Notes: generated from the letters alone by a model not told the origin. 64,000 bases of DNA from Romboutsia sp. CE17 (GCF_012317385.1 NZ_CP051144.1:1550001-1614000); one strand, 5' to 3'. Positions 42,680-52,995 are shown, numbered from the stretch's first letter. Translations and numbers: made by a program.

Positions 42680-43690
42680 ATATAAATATCTATTTTTATC
42701 ATGTGGAAAAACTATATTTACCTTTGTCCCTTCATTTATTTTTGATATGATATCAATATTTAGCCCAAGTTTTTTGCACAGCTTTTCACATATATATAAT
42801 CCTATACCTGTCGATTTTCCATAGATCCTTCCATTCTCACCAGTGAATCCTTTTTCAAAAACTCTACTAATATCTTTTTCTGATATTCCTATTCCATTGT
42901 CTTCTATTGTAAGTATCGTATTATGTTTATTTCTTTTAGAATATATACTAATTTTAGGTGATTGCTTTGATGCATATTTTATGGAGTTAGATATAATTTG
43001 ATTTATTATAAATTCGACCCATTTAGCATCAGAATATATACTCTCATTTAAATCATTAATATTAATAGATATTTTCTTACTAATACAATAACTTGCATTT
43101 TTTCTAATAACATTTTTTACTACATATTCTAAATTAAATTCCTTTATAATATAATCTTTATTTACATTATTTATTTTTGAATAATACAAAACCTGTTCTA
43201 CATAATTTTCTATACTCTTTATATCATCTTTTATAACCCTAGAAATATTTTCTGAGTTATTTTCAGCAAATAGCATAGTCGATGCTATCGGTGTTTTTAT
43301 TTCATGCACCCACATTTCTATATATTCTTCGTACTCTTTTTCTATTTGTTTATAATAATTTATATTTTCTCTCATTGAACGGTTAGTATCTCTTAAAATA
43401 GAATATAATATTTTACCTTCTATAAAGCTAGGTTCATTAATTATCTCTGATAGTAAATATTTTTTATCTAAATTATCACAAATATTAATTATTTCATTGT
43501 AGTACTTTCTTAGCTTAAAAAATTCCATTAAAATATATGTACTTAATGGTAAAAACCATACTGTAAAGATAGCTACTACTAATAAAGGTGATATATTTAA
43601 TGGTATTAATAAAAGTAGTATTACTATAAACAATACTAAATTAATAATAATAAATAATAATTTATCTTTTAAATATTCCAATATACTCAT
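42656..43690 (-). CDS. BceS-type intramembrane-sensing histidine kinase
   Basis: This 344-aa kinase has two close membrane helices (residues about 10-33 and 36-57) and almost no extracellular loop, the BceS pattern. The H-box is MWVHEIKTPIAS, the N-box is INQIISNSIKYA, and the G boxes are EDNGIGISEKDI and GKSTGIGLYICEKL. Such kinases sense peptide antibiotics through the BceAB transporter. It overlaps the regulator by four bases. The neighbouring permease is broken, so its input may be lost. Confidence 0.92.
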   Translation of the reverse strand: MSILEYLKDKLLFIIINLVLFIVILLLLIPLNISPLLVVAIFTVWFLPLSTYILMEFFKLRKYYNEIINICDNLDKKYLLSEIINEPSFIEGKILYSILRDTNRSMRENINYYKQIEKEYEEYIEMWVHEIKTPIASTMLFAENNSENISRVIKDDIKSIENYVEQVLYYSKINNVNKDYIIKEFNLEYVVKNVIRKNASYCISKKISININDLNESIYSDAKWVEFIINQIISNSIKYASKQSPKISIYSKRNKHNTILTIEDNGIGISEKDISRVFEKGFTGENGRIYGKSTGIGLYICEKLCKKLGLNIDIISKINEGTKVNIVFPHDKNRYLYKNNLSQN

Positions 43691-44358
43691 TTAATCATAT
43701 ATCCCAATCCTCTTTTAGTTTCTATATAATCTTTTAGACCTATTTCATTAAGCTTTTTCCTAAGTCTATTTATATTTACAGATAAAGTATTATCATCAAT
43801 GTAAATGTCAGAGTTCCACATATAATTCATAAGAGTATCTCTACTTACTATTTTTTCTTTATTTTTTATAAGACAAGCAAGTATTTTAAGTTCATTTTTG
43901 CTAATTTCTAAAGTATTGTCAAATGCTTTTATAGTTCCCCTAGATAAGTCCAATTCTAAATCTCTAATTCTAAGTAAATCTAAATGGTCTTTATCTCCAT
44001 ATGTTCTCTTAAGTACTGCATTAATATGAGCTAAAAGTATTTGAGTGTTATAAGGCTTAGTTATAAAATTATCTGCACCTAAATTCATACTCATTAATTC
44101 ATCAATCTCACTATTTCTACTAGTCACTATTATTATAGGAGTATTCATCTCTTTTCTTATTTCTCTACATATATAAAAACCATCAAAAGCAGGTAAGTTT
44201 ATATCTAATAGTATTAAATCTGGATTTGATAATCTTATATCATTTATTATATTTTCAAAAGATACTGGAGCAATTACTTCATAGCCATATTTTATAAGAA
44301 AAGAAGTTAATTCATTTCTAATTCCTTCTGAATCTTCTATTATCATTAGTTTCTTCAT
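43687..44358 (-). CDS. BceR-type OmpR-family response regulator
   Basis: This 223-aa regulator has a receiver domain (IIEDSEG, phosphoacceptor in LILLDINLPAFDG, Lys in ITKPYN) and a winged-helix domain (NINRLRKKLNEIGL, ETKRGLGYMIK). It is the first gene of the pair and should activate bceAB. The start at 44358 has a GGAG-type site. No separate target is seen. Confidence 0.93.
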   Translation of the reverse strand: MKKLMIIEDSEGIRNELTSFLIKYGYEVIAPVSFENIINDIRLSNPDLILLDINLPAFDGFYICREIRKEMNTPIIIVTSRNSEIDELMSMNLGADNFITKPYNTQILLAHINAVLKRTYGDKDHLDLLRIRDLELDLSRGTIKAFDNTLEISKNELKILACLIKNKEKIVSRDTLMNYMWNSDIYIDDNTLSVNINRLRKKLNEIGLKDYIETKRGLGYMIK

Positions 44359-44463
44359 ATACTATCTCCTTTAGTGCTTTTTGTTAAGTTTATCATTTTT
44401 ATTTATATTATTAAAGTGAAATTTTACTATTATTCATATCGTACTCTTTTAGTTTATAAAAAT

Positions 44464-44499
44464 AAAAAATGATGAACTTAATAAAGTTCATCATTTTTT
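44464..44499 (-). terminator. Terminator after the glycoside hydrolase gene
   Basis: AAAAAATGATGAACTT and AAGTTCATCATTTTTT pair with a four-base loop. Confidence 0.85.
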
Positions 44500-44552
44500 C
44501 GTTTTTATGGAATATTTTTTATTTTAAAAGAAAATACATATCTTATTATATA

Positions 44553-46316
44553 TTAATATCTAGTGTCTAGTAATCCACAGTAAGCATCAACTGGGCTTAC
44601 ACCTTTGAATTCAGAACGTCCTAACATCTTATCAACTAATGCTTTTAAAGTAAAGTCTTTATTATCATAAGTATTGATGTAAGTCTTAACTTGAGGTACA
44701 TCTGCTAAGTGGAATGGACACTGTACTGATACAAATATAGTTGGTACTTCATTTACATAGAATGGTATATCTGGAGTACCTTTAGCTGGTGGCCATTGTA
44801 TACGTTGATCTGTATTTGGGTTAACAACAGCAACATTTATTATTAAATCATAATTATCAGTTAACTCAGATATTGGTCTCTTAGCAGCATATATATTACC
44901 TATAGCTTGTCTTCTTTCTTCAGCTGGAAGTTTCATTATTTTATCTATTGGTGATTCCCATATAGTAACTTCGAATCCTTCTTCCTCTAATTGAGCTTTT
45001 AATACTTCAGTTGGCTTTGGTCCTTGAGCACCTATTAATGCTCCAAATCCACCTTCAACACCTTTTACGTCAACAAGTAAAACTCTCTTATGCTTTTCAA
45101 CTGATATTGGGAATATATCTTCAGTATTTTTAACTAATGTTATAGCTTTGTCAGCAACTTCTAATGCTATAGCTTTATTTTCTTCTAATCCTATTTTAGC
45201 CATAGCTTCTTCTTTTGGCATTAATATTTCTGTTTTAGCTTTTTTATGAAGACCTAAAGCAGCTTTTGTTCCTAATATTCTAGTTAAAGCTTCTTCTAAT
45301 CTTTCATCAGTTATTATTCCATTTTCGTATCCTTCCATCATCCACTTGAAGTCTTCATCTGGATCATTGAAGAATAAGAATAAGTCAGAACCAGCAGCTA
45401 TCGCAGTTGGTAACATTTCACTACGCTTCATAGCAGAAGTCATAGCAACCATGTGAGATGCATCAGTTACAACTAAACCATTGAATCCCATTTGTCCACG
45501 TAATAAATCTGTTAATATGTATTTATTTAAAGTTGCAGGTAATATTTGCTCTTGTACTGTTGCTTCTGGGTTGAAGTGAAGAACATAATTTGGTAAAGAT
45601 ATATGTCCTGCCATTATTGATGGAAGACCTGCTTCAAATAATCCGCTATATACTTTTCCAAATGTAGCATCCCACTCTTCTACTGATAACCAGTTTGGAG
45701 CAAATGATAAATGTTGATCTCTCTCATCTATACCATCACCAGGGAAATGCTTAGCAGCTGGTGCTATACCACTTTCCATTATACCTCTCATGTACTCTAA
45801 TGATAATTCTAATGTTTGATCAACATCTTCTGACCAAGTACGAGTTGATATTATTGGATTTCTCCAGTTTCTATTTATATCAACGATTGGAGCAAAACTC
45901 CAGTTACATCCTATTGCTGCCGCTTCAACACCTGAAACTCTTCCCATTTCATATGCATATCTCTTATCATTTGTAGCAGCTATTTTTACTTCATTTCCTA
46001 TGTAAGTACCATCTGTACAAGCACCATTACCACCAGCTTCTGTGTTAGCAGCTATTAATAGTGGTATTTTACTGTTTTCTTGTAATATTTTATTTTGTTC
46101 ATATACTTCTTCTGCTGTTCCTGGATTATAACGAACACCAGCTATATGATAATTATCTAATACTCCTGTTAAATATTCTTTATCACGGCTAGCACCCATG
46201 TTTATGAATAATTGTCCTATTTTTTCTTCTATAGACATATTAGCTATCGTTTCTTGTACCCATTTTATAGCTTCATCATCAAGATTATAAGGTTTTGCTT
46301 TTAAGTTTACCATCAT
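44553..46316 (-). CDS. Glycoside hydrolase family 3, probable beta-N-acetylhexosaminidase
   Basis: This 587-aa cytosolic GH3 enzyme has an N-terminal TIM barrel and a C-terminal alpha/beta sandwich. The catalytic His-Asp pair of the NagZ type lies in KHFPGDGIDERDQH and the nucleophile Asp is in LVVTDASHM. This dyad is specific to N-acetylglucosaminidases in the family, so turnover of muropeptides or chitin fragments is likely. No signal peptide is visible. Codon use is biased to favoured codons. ATG 46316 follows GGGGTGA; the next codon is also Met. It is monocistronic. Confidence 0.88.
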   Translation of the reverse strand: MMVNLKAKPYNLDDEAIKWVQETIANMSIEEKIGQLFINMGASRDKEYLTGVLDNYHIAGVRYNPGTAEEVYEQNKILQENSKIPLLIAANTEAGGNGACTDGTYIGNEVKIAATNDKRYAYEMGRVSGVEAAAIGCNWSFAPIVDINRNWRNPIISTRTWSEDVDQTLELSLEYMRGIMESGIAPAAKHFPGDGIDERDQHLSFAPNWLSVEEWDATFGKVYSGLFEAGLPSIMAGHISLPNYVLHFNPEATVQEQILPATLNKYILTDLLRGQMGFNGLVVTDASHMVAMTSAMKRSEMLPTAIAAGSDLFLFFNDPDEDFKWMMEGYENGIITDERLEEALTRILGTKAALGLHKKAKTEILMPKEEAMAKIGLEENKAIALEVADKAITLVKNTEDIFPISVEKHKRVLLVDVKGVEGGFGALIGAQGPKPTEVLKAQLEEEGFEVTIWESPIDKIMKLPAEERRQAIGNIYAAKRPISELTDNYDLIINVAVVNPNTDQRIQWPPAKGTPDIPFYVNEVPTIFVSVQCPFHLADVPQVKTYINTYDNKDFTLKALVDKMLGRSEFKGVSPVDAYCGLLDTRY

Positions 46317-46432
46317 TATAATTCACCCCTAAGTATTGTCTTAATATCTTTAAATATACTTTATCATATTTTTATCAATAATACAAGTATACTAGTGTAT
46401 TTTTTTGATATTTTTTTGTCATATATAAAAGT

Positions 46433-46480
46433 AAAAATCCAAAATTGATTTTATTTTTCTTAATCAATTTTGGATTTTTT
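46433..46480 (-). terminator. Terminator of the opine-dehydrogenase-like gene
   Basis: AAAAATCCAAAATTGATT and AATCAATTTTGGATTTTTT form a long stem. Confidence 0.85.
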
Positions 46481-46486
46481 AATAGT

Positions 46487-47623
46487 TTATAAATTTTTAT
46501 AAAAATCAATTAGCTCTTTTTTACTATTAATTCCTATATTTTGAGGTATTAATAATTTTTTAGAATCTTTACCTATAAGTTTATTATCAACTAAGTATTC
46601 TTTGTTTAATAAATTTTGTGACCATACTATTACTTCATCAAGTTTCGGAGTGTTTAAATTGCAAAGTTCTGCAAATGCTTTAATTATACATAATCCAAAC
46701 TCAATATCTTCAATAAAATATCTAGAACTTAAATCTGGTATATATCCACCTTCACATTTAACTATCGGAGAACCGATTCCTTTAAAACCTGGAGCTGTTC
46801 TTATTTTATTGCTTAATATACTTGGATCTTCCGTTTCAAATCGAATCTTTATTTTCTCTATACTATTTTCATCAAAATCTTTAAATTCATTTAGAGATTC
46901 AAATACTTTACCTAATTCTTCATCTAACTCAAGTAGCGTTTTTGAAGCTTCATCTCCCCACTCTTCATAAAATAATGGATTTTTATCATAAATAGTTTCA
47001 TTATGTTTATAATCTTTAAATAATTCATATAATCTTGATGGATGCATTATAGGGTTTGATGGTGATAAAGTTATAGCTAAGTAGTTGTCTATAACCTCAC
47101 AAGGTATATCTATTAGATCAGTCATTACTCTGCAAATTTCATTTGTATATTTACTTGGTATAGCGCTTATCTTCATAAATGGATTTTTTTCTTTAAGAGC
47201 AACACACTCTCCATATTTCTCAAGTCTAATTATTGAAGGCACTCTTTGTGTTCCAAAAAATACGCAACCTTTTTCAATTAATTTTTCTGCAAAATACTCT
47301 TTTCCTCCAAAGCCTGGTATCATTCCTATAATTGTATTTGGCTTTACATATTTACTTATTTGTCCAATAGTTTTTTCAATTAAAAAAGATGGATGTGTTA
47401 TTAATATATAATCAGCATTCTTAACGCATTCTTCTAAGCTATCTGTAACACAGTGTAACTTTATTTTGTGTTCCAAATTTTTTTCTTCTTCAATTAAAAC
47501 TAATTCATCTGTAAATAAATGTGGTTTTGAAGTATGTATCCATACCTTGCAATCTTTTTTCATTGATATATAAGCTGCCAAGTATGTTCCTATATTTCCT
47601 GCTCCAATTATACATATATTCAT
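46487..47623 (-). CDS. NAD/NADP octopine/nopaline dehydrogenase family protein
   Basis: This 378-aa oxidoreductase has an N-terminal Rossmann motif GAGNIGTYLAAY and a C-terminal octopine-dehydrogenase domain (residues about 180-340) with the conserved His in SNPIMHPSRLYELF. The family condenses or splits N-(carboxyalkyl)amino acids, using pyruvate or an oxo acid and an amino acid. Bacterial relatives include staphylopine-type metallophore dehydrogenases, but no metallophore synthase is adjacent, so a catabolic or unknown role is equally likely. The neighbouring GH3 and CDF genes have separate terminators. Start ATG 47623 has AAAGGTG upstream. Confidence 0.8.
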   Translation of the reverse strand: MNICIIGAGNIGTYLAAYISMKKDCKVWIHTSKPHLFTDELVLIEEEKNLEHKIKLHCVTDSLEECVKNADYILITHPSFLIEKTIGQISKYVKPNTIIGMIPGFGGKEYFAEKLIEKGCVFFGTQRVPSIIRLEKYGECVALKEKNPFMKISAIPSKYTNEICRVMTDLIDIPCEVIDNYLAITLSPSNPIMHPSRLYELFKDYKHNETIYDKNPLFYEEWGDEASKTLLELDEELGKVFESLNEFKDFDENSIEKIKIRFETEDPSILSNKIRTAPGFKGIGSPIVKCEGGYIPDLSSRYFIEDIEFGLCIIKAFAELCNLNTPKLDEVIVWSQNLLNKEYLVDNKLIGKDSKKLLIPQNIGINSKKELIDFYKNL

Positions 47624-47750
47624 TATAAGTCAACACCTTTCTTTGATGAAATTTTAAATATTCAATAATTATACATTATATTTCTATTTATTAGAATATT
47701 TTATTTATATTGTAACCTTTTTGATGTTTTTAAGTTAAAATCATTTTATC

Positions 47751-48926
47751 TTAAAATTCTTTATCTATAGTTATTATGCAATTATAATCAGGCTTTAATA
47801 TTTTTATTTCTCTAGATACAGTATTTTTTATTTCTTCTTCATCTTCTTTTGTAGTTACATAGTGTGCATCAACTACTAAATCAAAAATTAAATTTACTTT
47901 ATCTTCTCCTTCAGTTCTCCTAAAATCATGCATAGATTTTATATTTTCATATTTAGATATAATCTTTTCAACCATACTCATTTCATCTTTAACTCTATCA
48001 CAATGTATACACATAGGGTCCATATGAATTACTAGATAAATATTTAGTTTTTCTGAAATCTCTCTTTCTGCTGTATCTATAATATTATGAATTGTAACAA
48101 TATCTATATTCGATGGAATCTCTGCATGAATAGAAGCCATACATCTTCCTACTCCATAATTATGTATTATTAAGTCATGAACACCAATTATATTATCATA
48201 TGACATCACACCTTCTTTGATGGCATTGACTAGTTCTTCATCTGGTGCTTCTCCAAGTAATGGACTAACTGTATCCTTTACTAAAGAAAATCCTGCATAT
48301 AATATTGCTACTGATACTATAAGACCCACGTAACCATCAATTGGAATTGTTGTAAATTTAGATGCAAGAAAAGATATTAATACACAACTAGAGGTAAATA
48401 CATCCCCCATAGCGTCTACTGCAGCTGCTTTTAATGCCGAGGAATTAATTTTATTTCCTATAGATTTATTAAATGTACTTAACCATATCTTAACTAATAC
48501 AGATAATAATAATAATATAAAAGGTATTAATTCAAATTTAATTGCAACTGGATTAATAATCCTTTCAATTGATGATTTTATAAATTGAATCCCTACTAAC
48601 ATTACCATAAATGCAACAATAAGTGCTGATAAGTATTCCATTCTACCATGTCCAAATGGATGCTCTTTATCTGCTGGTCTACTTGCTAATTTAAGTCCTA
48701 TTATAGTTATTGCAGATGATGCCATATCAGATAAGTTATTAAACCCATCTGCCGTAATGGATACACTACTAGTTATAAATCCTACAAAAATTTTGACTAT
48801 AGATAAAGCTAAGTTAGATATAATTCCAATTATCCCAGCCACATATACAAACTTATTTCTTACTTGTTCATCGTATACATTTTCGCTATTTTTTATTAAT
48901 TTACTTGTCAAAAAATCAAAAATCAT
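47751..48926 (-). CDS. Cation diffusion facilitator transporter
   Basis: This 391-aa metal-efflux protein has six membrane helices (residues about 25-220) and a cytoplasmic metal-binding domain. The metal site of helix 2 is ADGFNNLSD and that of helix 5 is DAMGD. The DxxxD in helix 5, in place of HxxxD, is more usual in manganese and iron transporters than in zinc ones, which is inference. The loop HPFGHGRMEYLSA is conserved. A C-terminal extension of about 80 residues (residues 310-391) continues beyond the usual dimerisation domain. Start 48926 has GGAG upstream. Confidence 0.85.
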   Translation of the reverse strand: MIFDFLTSKLIKNSENVYDEQVRNKFVYVAGIIGIISNLALSIVKIFVGFITSSVSITADGFNNLSDMASSAITIIGLKLASRPADKEHPFGHGRMEYLSALIVAFMVMLVGIQFIKSSIERIINPVAIKFELIPFILLLLSVLVKIWLSTFNKSIGNKINSSALKAAAVDAMGDVFTSSCVLISFLASKFTTIPIDGYVGLIVSVAILYAGFSLVKDTVSPLLGEAPDEELVNAIKEGVMSYDNIIGVHDLIIHNYGVGRCMASIHAEIPSNIDIVTIHNIIDTAEREISEKLNIYLVIHMDPMCIHCDRVKDEMSMVEKIISKYENIKSMHDFRRTEGEDKVNLIFDLVVDAHYVTTKEDEEEIKNTVSREIKILKPDYNCIITIDKEF

Positions 48927-49098
48927 CTCAACTCTCCTTTTTAGATTTTAAATTATGTAGTTTAATTATATTATTATTTATATGTTAATATTTATACTTC
49001 ATTATATCATTGTAGCTAATTATTTATAATTATAGTACTATTAATATGTAAAACAATTATTACAAAAATTTATATTTTGTTATTTGAAAGGAGCAGAT

Positions 49099-49659
49099 AT
49101 GAGTTACATAAATGATATAAAATCTTATACCCCTTATAATGAGCAAGAAACAGCTGATAAAGAATTAATTTTAAATTGTATAAATAAATTTCAAGATATA
49201 CTAACTAGAGAAAATACTTTAGCACATATAACTAGCTCTGGATATATAGTTAATAAAACTAGAGATAAAACTTTAATGATTTTTCATAAAATTTATAATT
49301 CATGGTCATGGACTGGTGGTCATGCTGATGGAGACAGTGATTTACTTAAAGTTGCCATTAAAGAAGCCCAAGAAGAAACTGGTCTTAAAAATATAAATCC
49401 AATTTCTAAAGATATATTATCTTTGGATGTTCTTACAGTAGATGGACATATCAAAAAAGGTAATTATGTATCTTCTCATTTGCATTTATCTGTTGCTTAT
49501 CTTCTAGAAGCAGATGAAAATGAAGAACTTATCGTTAATGAAGATGAAACTAAAGGTGTTAAGTGGATTCCTATCAAAGATGTTGATAAATATTCAACAG
49601 AACCTTTTATGATAGAAGTTTATAAAAAATTTAATGAAAAAATAGAAAAATTATATTAA
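49099..49659 (+). CDS. NUDIX hydrolase
   Basis: This 186-aa hydrolase cleaves nucleoside diphosphate-linked substrates. The Nudix box is GGHADGDSDLLKVAIKEAQE with ETGL following, matching GX5EX7REUXEEXGU with the usual substitution of KEAQEE. The ATG at 49099 has AAAGGAG upstream; the TTG at 49084 lacks one. The N-terminal 45 residues are helical (NEQETADKELILNCINKF), as in the larger Nudix group with an unknown substrate. A terminator follows. Confidence 0.85.
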   Translation: MSYINDIKSYTPYNEQETADKELILNCINKFQDILTRENTLAHITSSGYIVNKTRDKTLMIFHKIYNSWSWTGGHADGDSDLLKVAIKEAQEETGLKNINPISKDILSLDVLTVDGHIKKGNYVSSHLHLSVAYLLEADENEELIVNEDETKGVKWIPIKDVDKYSTEPFMIEVYKKFNEKIEKLY

Positions 49660-49694
49660 TTTACATATTATATTTGATATTTATTCTTAAATAA

Positions 49695-49743
49695 AAATAG
49701 CTACTTTATAAGTTAGAACATTTAACTTTTAAGTAGCTATTCT
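49695..49743. terminator. Bidirectional terminator
   Basis: AAATAGCTACTT and AAGTAGCTATT pair, with an inner AAGTT/AACTT stem. Confidence 0.75.
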
Positions 49744-49770
49744 TATGTTTTTATTTTATATTATAATATT

Positions 49771-50346
49771 TTATAAATTACCTTTAAGACCAATATCTTC
49801 TGCAACTTCTCTCATACCAAGTATAGTATTATTTATTACATCATCTAGATTCATGCCTAGCATTTCTGCTCCATTTTTTATTACTTCTCTATTTACACCT
49901 TCTGCAAATCCCTTAGATTTGAACTTTTTCTTAACAGATTTTAACTCTAAGTCCATAACACTTTTTGATGGTCTCATTATAGCAGTTGCACTTATTAGAC
50001 CTGTCAATTCATCTACTGTATATAGAACCTTCTCCATGTTGCTCTCTGGTTTTACATCACATACAAGTCCATACCCATGACTTACTACAGCTCTAATTAA
50101 ATCTTTATCTAATTTTTTTTCTTCCATAATTTCAATAACTTTGCTACAATGCTCATCTGGATACATACCATAATCTAAATCATGCAGTAGTCCAACTATT
50201 CCCCACTTTTCTTCATCTTCATTATAAAGTCTTGCAAAGTACTTCATAACACCTTCTACACTTAATGCATGCTTTATTAAATGTTCTTCTTTATTATACT
50301 CATTTAATAAAGCTAATGATTCATCTCTATTCGGAAATTTTCCCAT
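49771..50346 (-). CDS. HD-domain protein
   Basis: This 191-aa HD-superfamily phosphohydrolase has the metal-binding His and Asp in LLHDLDYGMYPDEH with upstream HALSVEGV and downstream SHGYG. An Asp in VDELTGLISA completes the site. Relatives are annotated as hydrolases without known substrate. The C-terminal half is helical. The ATG at 50346 has GGAGG upstream. The gene is isolated between a Nudix gene and a MATE exporter. Confidence 0.82.
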   Translation of the reverse strand: MGKFPNRDESLALLNEYNKEEHLIKHALSVEGVMKYFARLYNEDEEKWGIVGLLHDLDYGMYPDEHCSKVIEIMEEKKLDKDLIRAVVSHGYGLVCDVKPESNMEKVLYTVDELTGLISATAIMRPSKSVMDLELKSVKKKFKSKGFAEGVNREVIKNGAEMLGMNLDDVINNTILGMREVAEDIGLKGNL

Positions 50347-50434
50347 ATAAATACCTCCTTTATTTTACATATTTATTAATTATTTACATATAAAATATAT
50401 ACTATTCAATTTAGTAATATTTGTATATCTAACT

Positions 50435-51844
50435 TTATTCTTCTTCTGAGGAAGAAGCATACTCTTCTTTAAAGCTTATAGATTTTTTACTATGTAAATA
50501 CAATTTATTGGTTTTAATTAAAATAATAAATACACTCATAAGTACTATTCCCTTTAGTATACTACTTAGACTTATACTCCACCAAATACCATTAATACCT
50601 AAAATATTAGATTTTGATAAAAGGTATGCCATTGGAATTCTAGCCCCTGTTAATATCGTAACTATAATTGAAGATATATAAGTTCTTCCTAAACCTTTAA
50701 AGATACCACTTATAATTATTTCTAAACACATAAACAACTGTGAATACCCTAGTATCTTTAGATACATGCCACCTTTTATAATGGCATCACTTTCATCTAT
50801 AAATAATGAGAATATATTTTTACCTAAAAATACTAATATTATTGTAGTTATAATTCCTAAACCTAAAGAAGTTATAATTCCTATTTTACAACTTTTCTTT
50901 ATTCTGTCATAATTTTCAGCACCATAATTTTGTCCTACAAATGTAGCTAATGCAACAGATAAACCATCAGCTGTCATCCATGATATAGATTCTATCTGAG
51001 ATCCAACCTTTTGTGCAGCTATTGCTACAGGACCAAATGATGCAACAATTACACCTATCGCCATTGAGAATAATGTAAACATACCATTTTGAATTGCCAC
51101 AGGTAATCCTAATTTATATAATACCTTATAAGAATCAAATTCAATATTTCTAAATAATTTCACTTTAAAATACTCATCTTTAGATTTTATTATCTTAATT
51201 AAAAAAGTCAATGTTACTACCATCTGAGCTGTTATAGTTGCTATAGCAGCTCCCGCAACTCCAAGTTTTTGGAATCCAAACCACCCAAATATTAAAATCG
51301 GATCTAGTATAATGTTAGCAATCAATCCTATAGTATTTATCATAAATGGTGTTTTACTATTCCCAATTCCATTAAATATAGATGTTAATACAGGATTTAT
51401 AAAATAAAATACAAATCCACTAGCCACAATAACTAAATATTGTCTTGACATAGATATTACTTCTTCATCGCCTAATTTAAATATATCTACTAGACCTTTA
51501 TTAAATATAATAACTATAATTGAATATATTATTGCTAATATAATGTTTATCTCTATTGCTGCTTTAATAAAGGATTTTGTTTTATTTAAATTATTCTCCC
51601 CTATACTTTGAGCTACCTTTACTTCTCCGCCTATTCTAGAAATCATTATAAATGCCATAGCAAGCCATGGATAAAATCCTGCAGTTCCTACAGCAGCAAC
51701 TGCATTACTTCCAACTTTTCCTACCCATATCATATCGGTTAAATTATATGCCATTTGAATAAATGAGGTCCCCATAATTGGCAAAGCTAACTTAATTAAT
51801 TTATCACTTATACTACCACTTGTTAAATCAACCCTATCCTTCAT
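50435..51844 (-). CDS. MATE-family multidrug efflux pump
   Basis: This 469-aa protein has 12 membrane helices in two homologous halves (first half from about residue 15, second from about 235). The family segments GTSFIQMAYNLTDMIWVG and VAAVGTAGFYPW are in the first half, and LPVAIQNGMFTLFSMAIG in the second. It extrudes cationic drugs against Na+ or H+. The C-terminus ends in a Ser/Glu-rich tail (YASSSEEE). The start at 51844 has AGGAGGAGA upstream. A promoter lies between it and the next gene. Confidence 0.93.
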   Translation of the reverse strand: MKDRVDLTSGSISDKLIKLALPIMGTSFIQMAYNLTDMIWVGKVGSNAVAAVGTAGFYPWLAMAFIMISRIGGEVKVAQSIGENNLNKTKSFIKAAIEINIILAIIYSIIVIIFNKGLVDIFKLGDEEVISMSRQYLVIVASGFVFYFINPVLTSIFNGIGNSKTPFMINTIGLIANIILDPILIFGWFGFQKLGVAGAAIATITAQMVVTLTFLIKIIKSKDEYFKVKLFRNIEFDSYKVLYKLGLPVAIQNGMFTLFSMAIGVIVASFGPVAIAAQKVGSQIESISWMTADGLSVALATFVGQNYGAENYDRIKKSCKIGIITSLGLGIITTIILVFLGKNIFSLFIDESDAIIKGGMYLKILGYSQLFMCLEIIISGIFKGLGRTYISSIIVTILTGARIPMAYLLSKSNILGINGIWWSISLSSILKGIVLMSVFIILIKTNKLYLHSKKSISFKEEYASSSEEE

Positions 51845-51917
51845 CTCTCCTCCTAAAATCTATATAATATCTATATAATTATATCATTTTATTCTAAATA
51901 ATCACTACATTTAAAAT

Positions 51918-51961
51918 AAAATAGAATGTCAAAATATTTTAAATTTTAACATTCTATTTTA
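51918..51961. terminator. Terminator downstream of the deacetylase
   Basis: AAAATAGAATGT and ACATTCTATTTT form the stem. Confidence 0.75.
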
Positions 51962-51974
51962 ATATTCTGCAGTT

Positions 51975-52691
51975 TTATTTTAAATTCTTTAACCAATAGT
52001 TTTGTGGTATCTCATTTTCATCAATTGGTACAAATACATATCCTTCACTAGTCAAATATTTTAAAATCTCTTCTAAAGACTTTGCAGTTTGCTTTCTTTC
52101 ATGAATTAATATAACTATATTATCTTTTCCTTTTGAATACATCTTAACATTTTGAACTACTTTTTCAGAACTTGACTTCCAATCCTCTGTATCAATATCC
52201 CAATCCCACATTTTATAACCAGCTTCTACTATATTTTCATAGCTTTTATATGGTGTATACGGTTTACTACCGTATGGTAATCTAACTATATTAGATTCAA
52301 TTCCCGTTAATTCTAATAAAGTTTTCTTGTTTATATCAAACTCTTCTTTGGCTGATTTATTAGTTTTATATAATCTATTAATATCATGGCTAACACTATG
52401 AAAGCCAGGTGTATTTCCTCTTTCTATAATCATTTTTACAGCATTAGGATATGTCCTCATATTTTCATCTATCATAAAAAAAGTAGCCTTAGCATTATAT
52501 TTATTTAGAACATCTAAAATTTCCTCTGTATATTTAGATGGTCCATCATCTATTGTTATGTACGCTACTTTACAATCGCTTTTCGATTTATAATTATTAG
52601 CATAGCTAAACCTAAACATTGTACTTACCCCTAATATAGCTATAAAAAATACTAGGAAGAATTTAAATTTATTTCTTTTACCTTTTATCAT
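51975..52691 (-). CDS. Polysaccharide deacetylase (NodB domain)
   Basis: This 238-aa secreted or membrane-anchored enzyme removes acetyl groups from cell wall glycans. Residues 10-30 form a signal anchor. NodB motifs are TIDDGP (motif 1), HSVSHD (motif 2, metal His) and RLPYGS (motif 3); the C-terminal MWDWDIDTEDWK and VILIHE complete the fold. The active site is intact. The ATG at 52691 has GGGAGG upstream. It resembles peptidoglycan GlcNAc deacetylases that give lysozyme resistance, which is inference. Confidence 0.9.
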   Translation of the reverse strand: MIKGKRNKFKFFLVFFIAILGVSTMFRFSYANNYKSKSDCKVAYITIDDGPSKYTEEILDVLNKYNAKATFFMIDENMRTYPNAVKMIIERGNTPGFHSVSHDINRLYKTNKSAKEEFDINKKTLLELTGIESNIVRLPYGSKPYTPYKSYENIVEAGYKMWDWDIDTEDWKSSSEKVVQNVKMYSKGKDNIVILIHERKQTAKSLEEILKYLTSEGYVFVPIDENEIPQNYWLKNLK

Positions 52692-52995
52692 AGCCTCCCT
52701 CCCCTTTCTCTGTTGCCTTAATGTATTTTACATATTATTGTATATAGTCACTTGGCTTAAATAAAAGTTATAAATTATTTCTTACTAATAGTATTAATCA
52801 ATTTTCATCTTTTATAGATTTTAATTGCTATTATTTATGGTTAAATTCTGTATACTTTTACATTTATATACTGATTAATCAATTAAATAACAATAAAATA
52901 ACCGCACACCTAAGAATATAGGTGTACGGCTTAAAATATAGTTAATATTATTTATTAATAATGTCATCTTAAATTGCTTGTCCTAAAAAATTTAT
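52692..52995. promoter_or_regulatory. Intergenic region between azoreductase and deacetylase
   Basis: It contains the azoreductase terminator (52897-52931) and AT-rich sequence with no clear promoter. No gene is seen. Confidence 0.4.
52897..52931 (-). terminator. Terminator of the azoreductase gene
   Basis: GCCGTACACCTA pairs with TAGGTGTGCGG on the minus strand, followed by TTATTTTATT. Confidence 0.75.
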
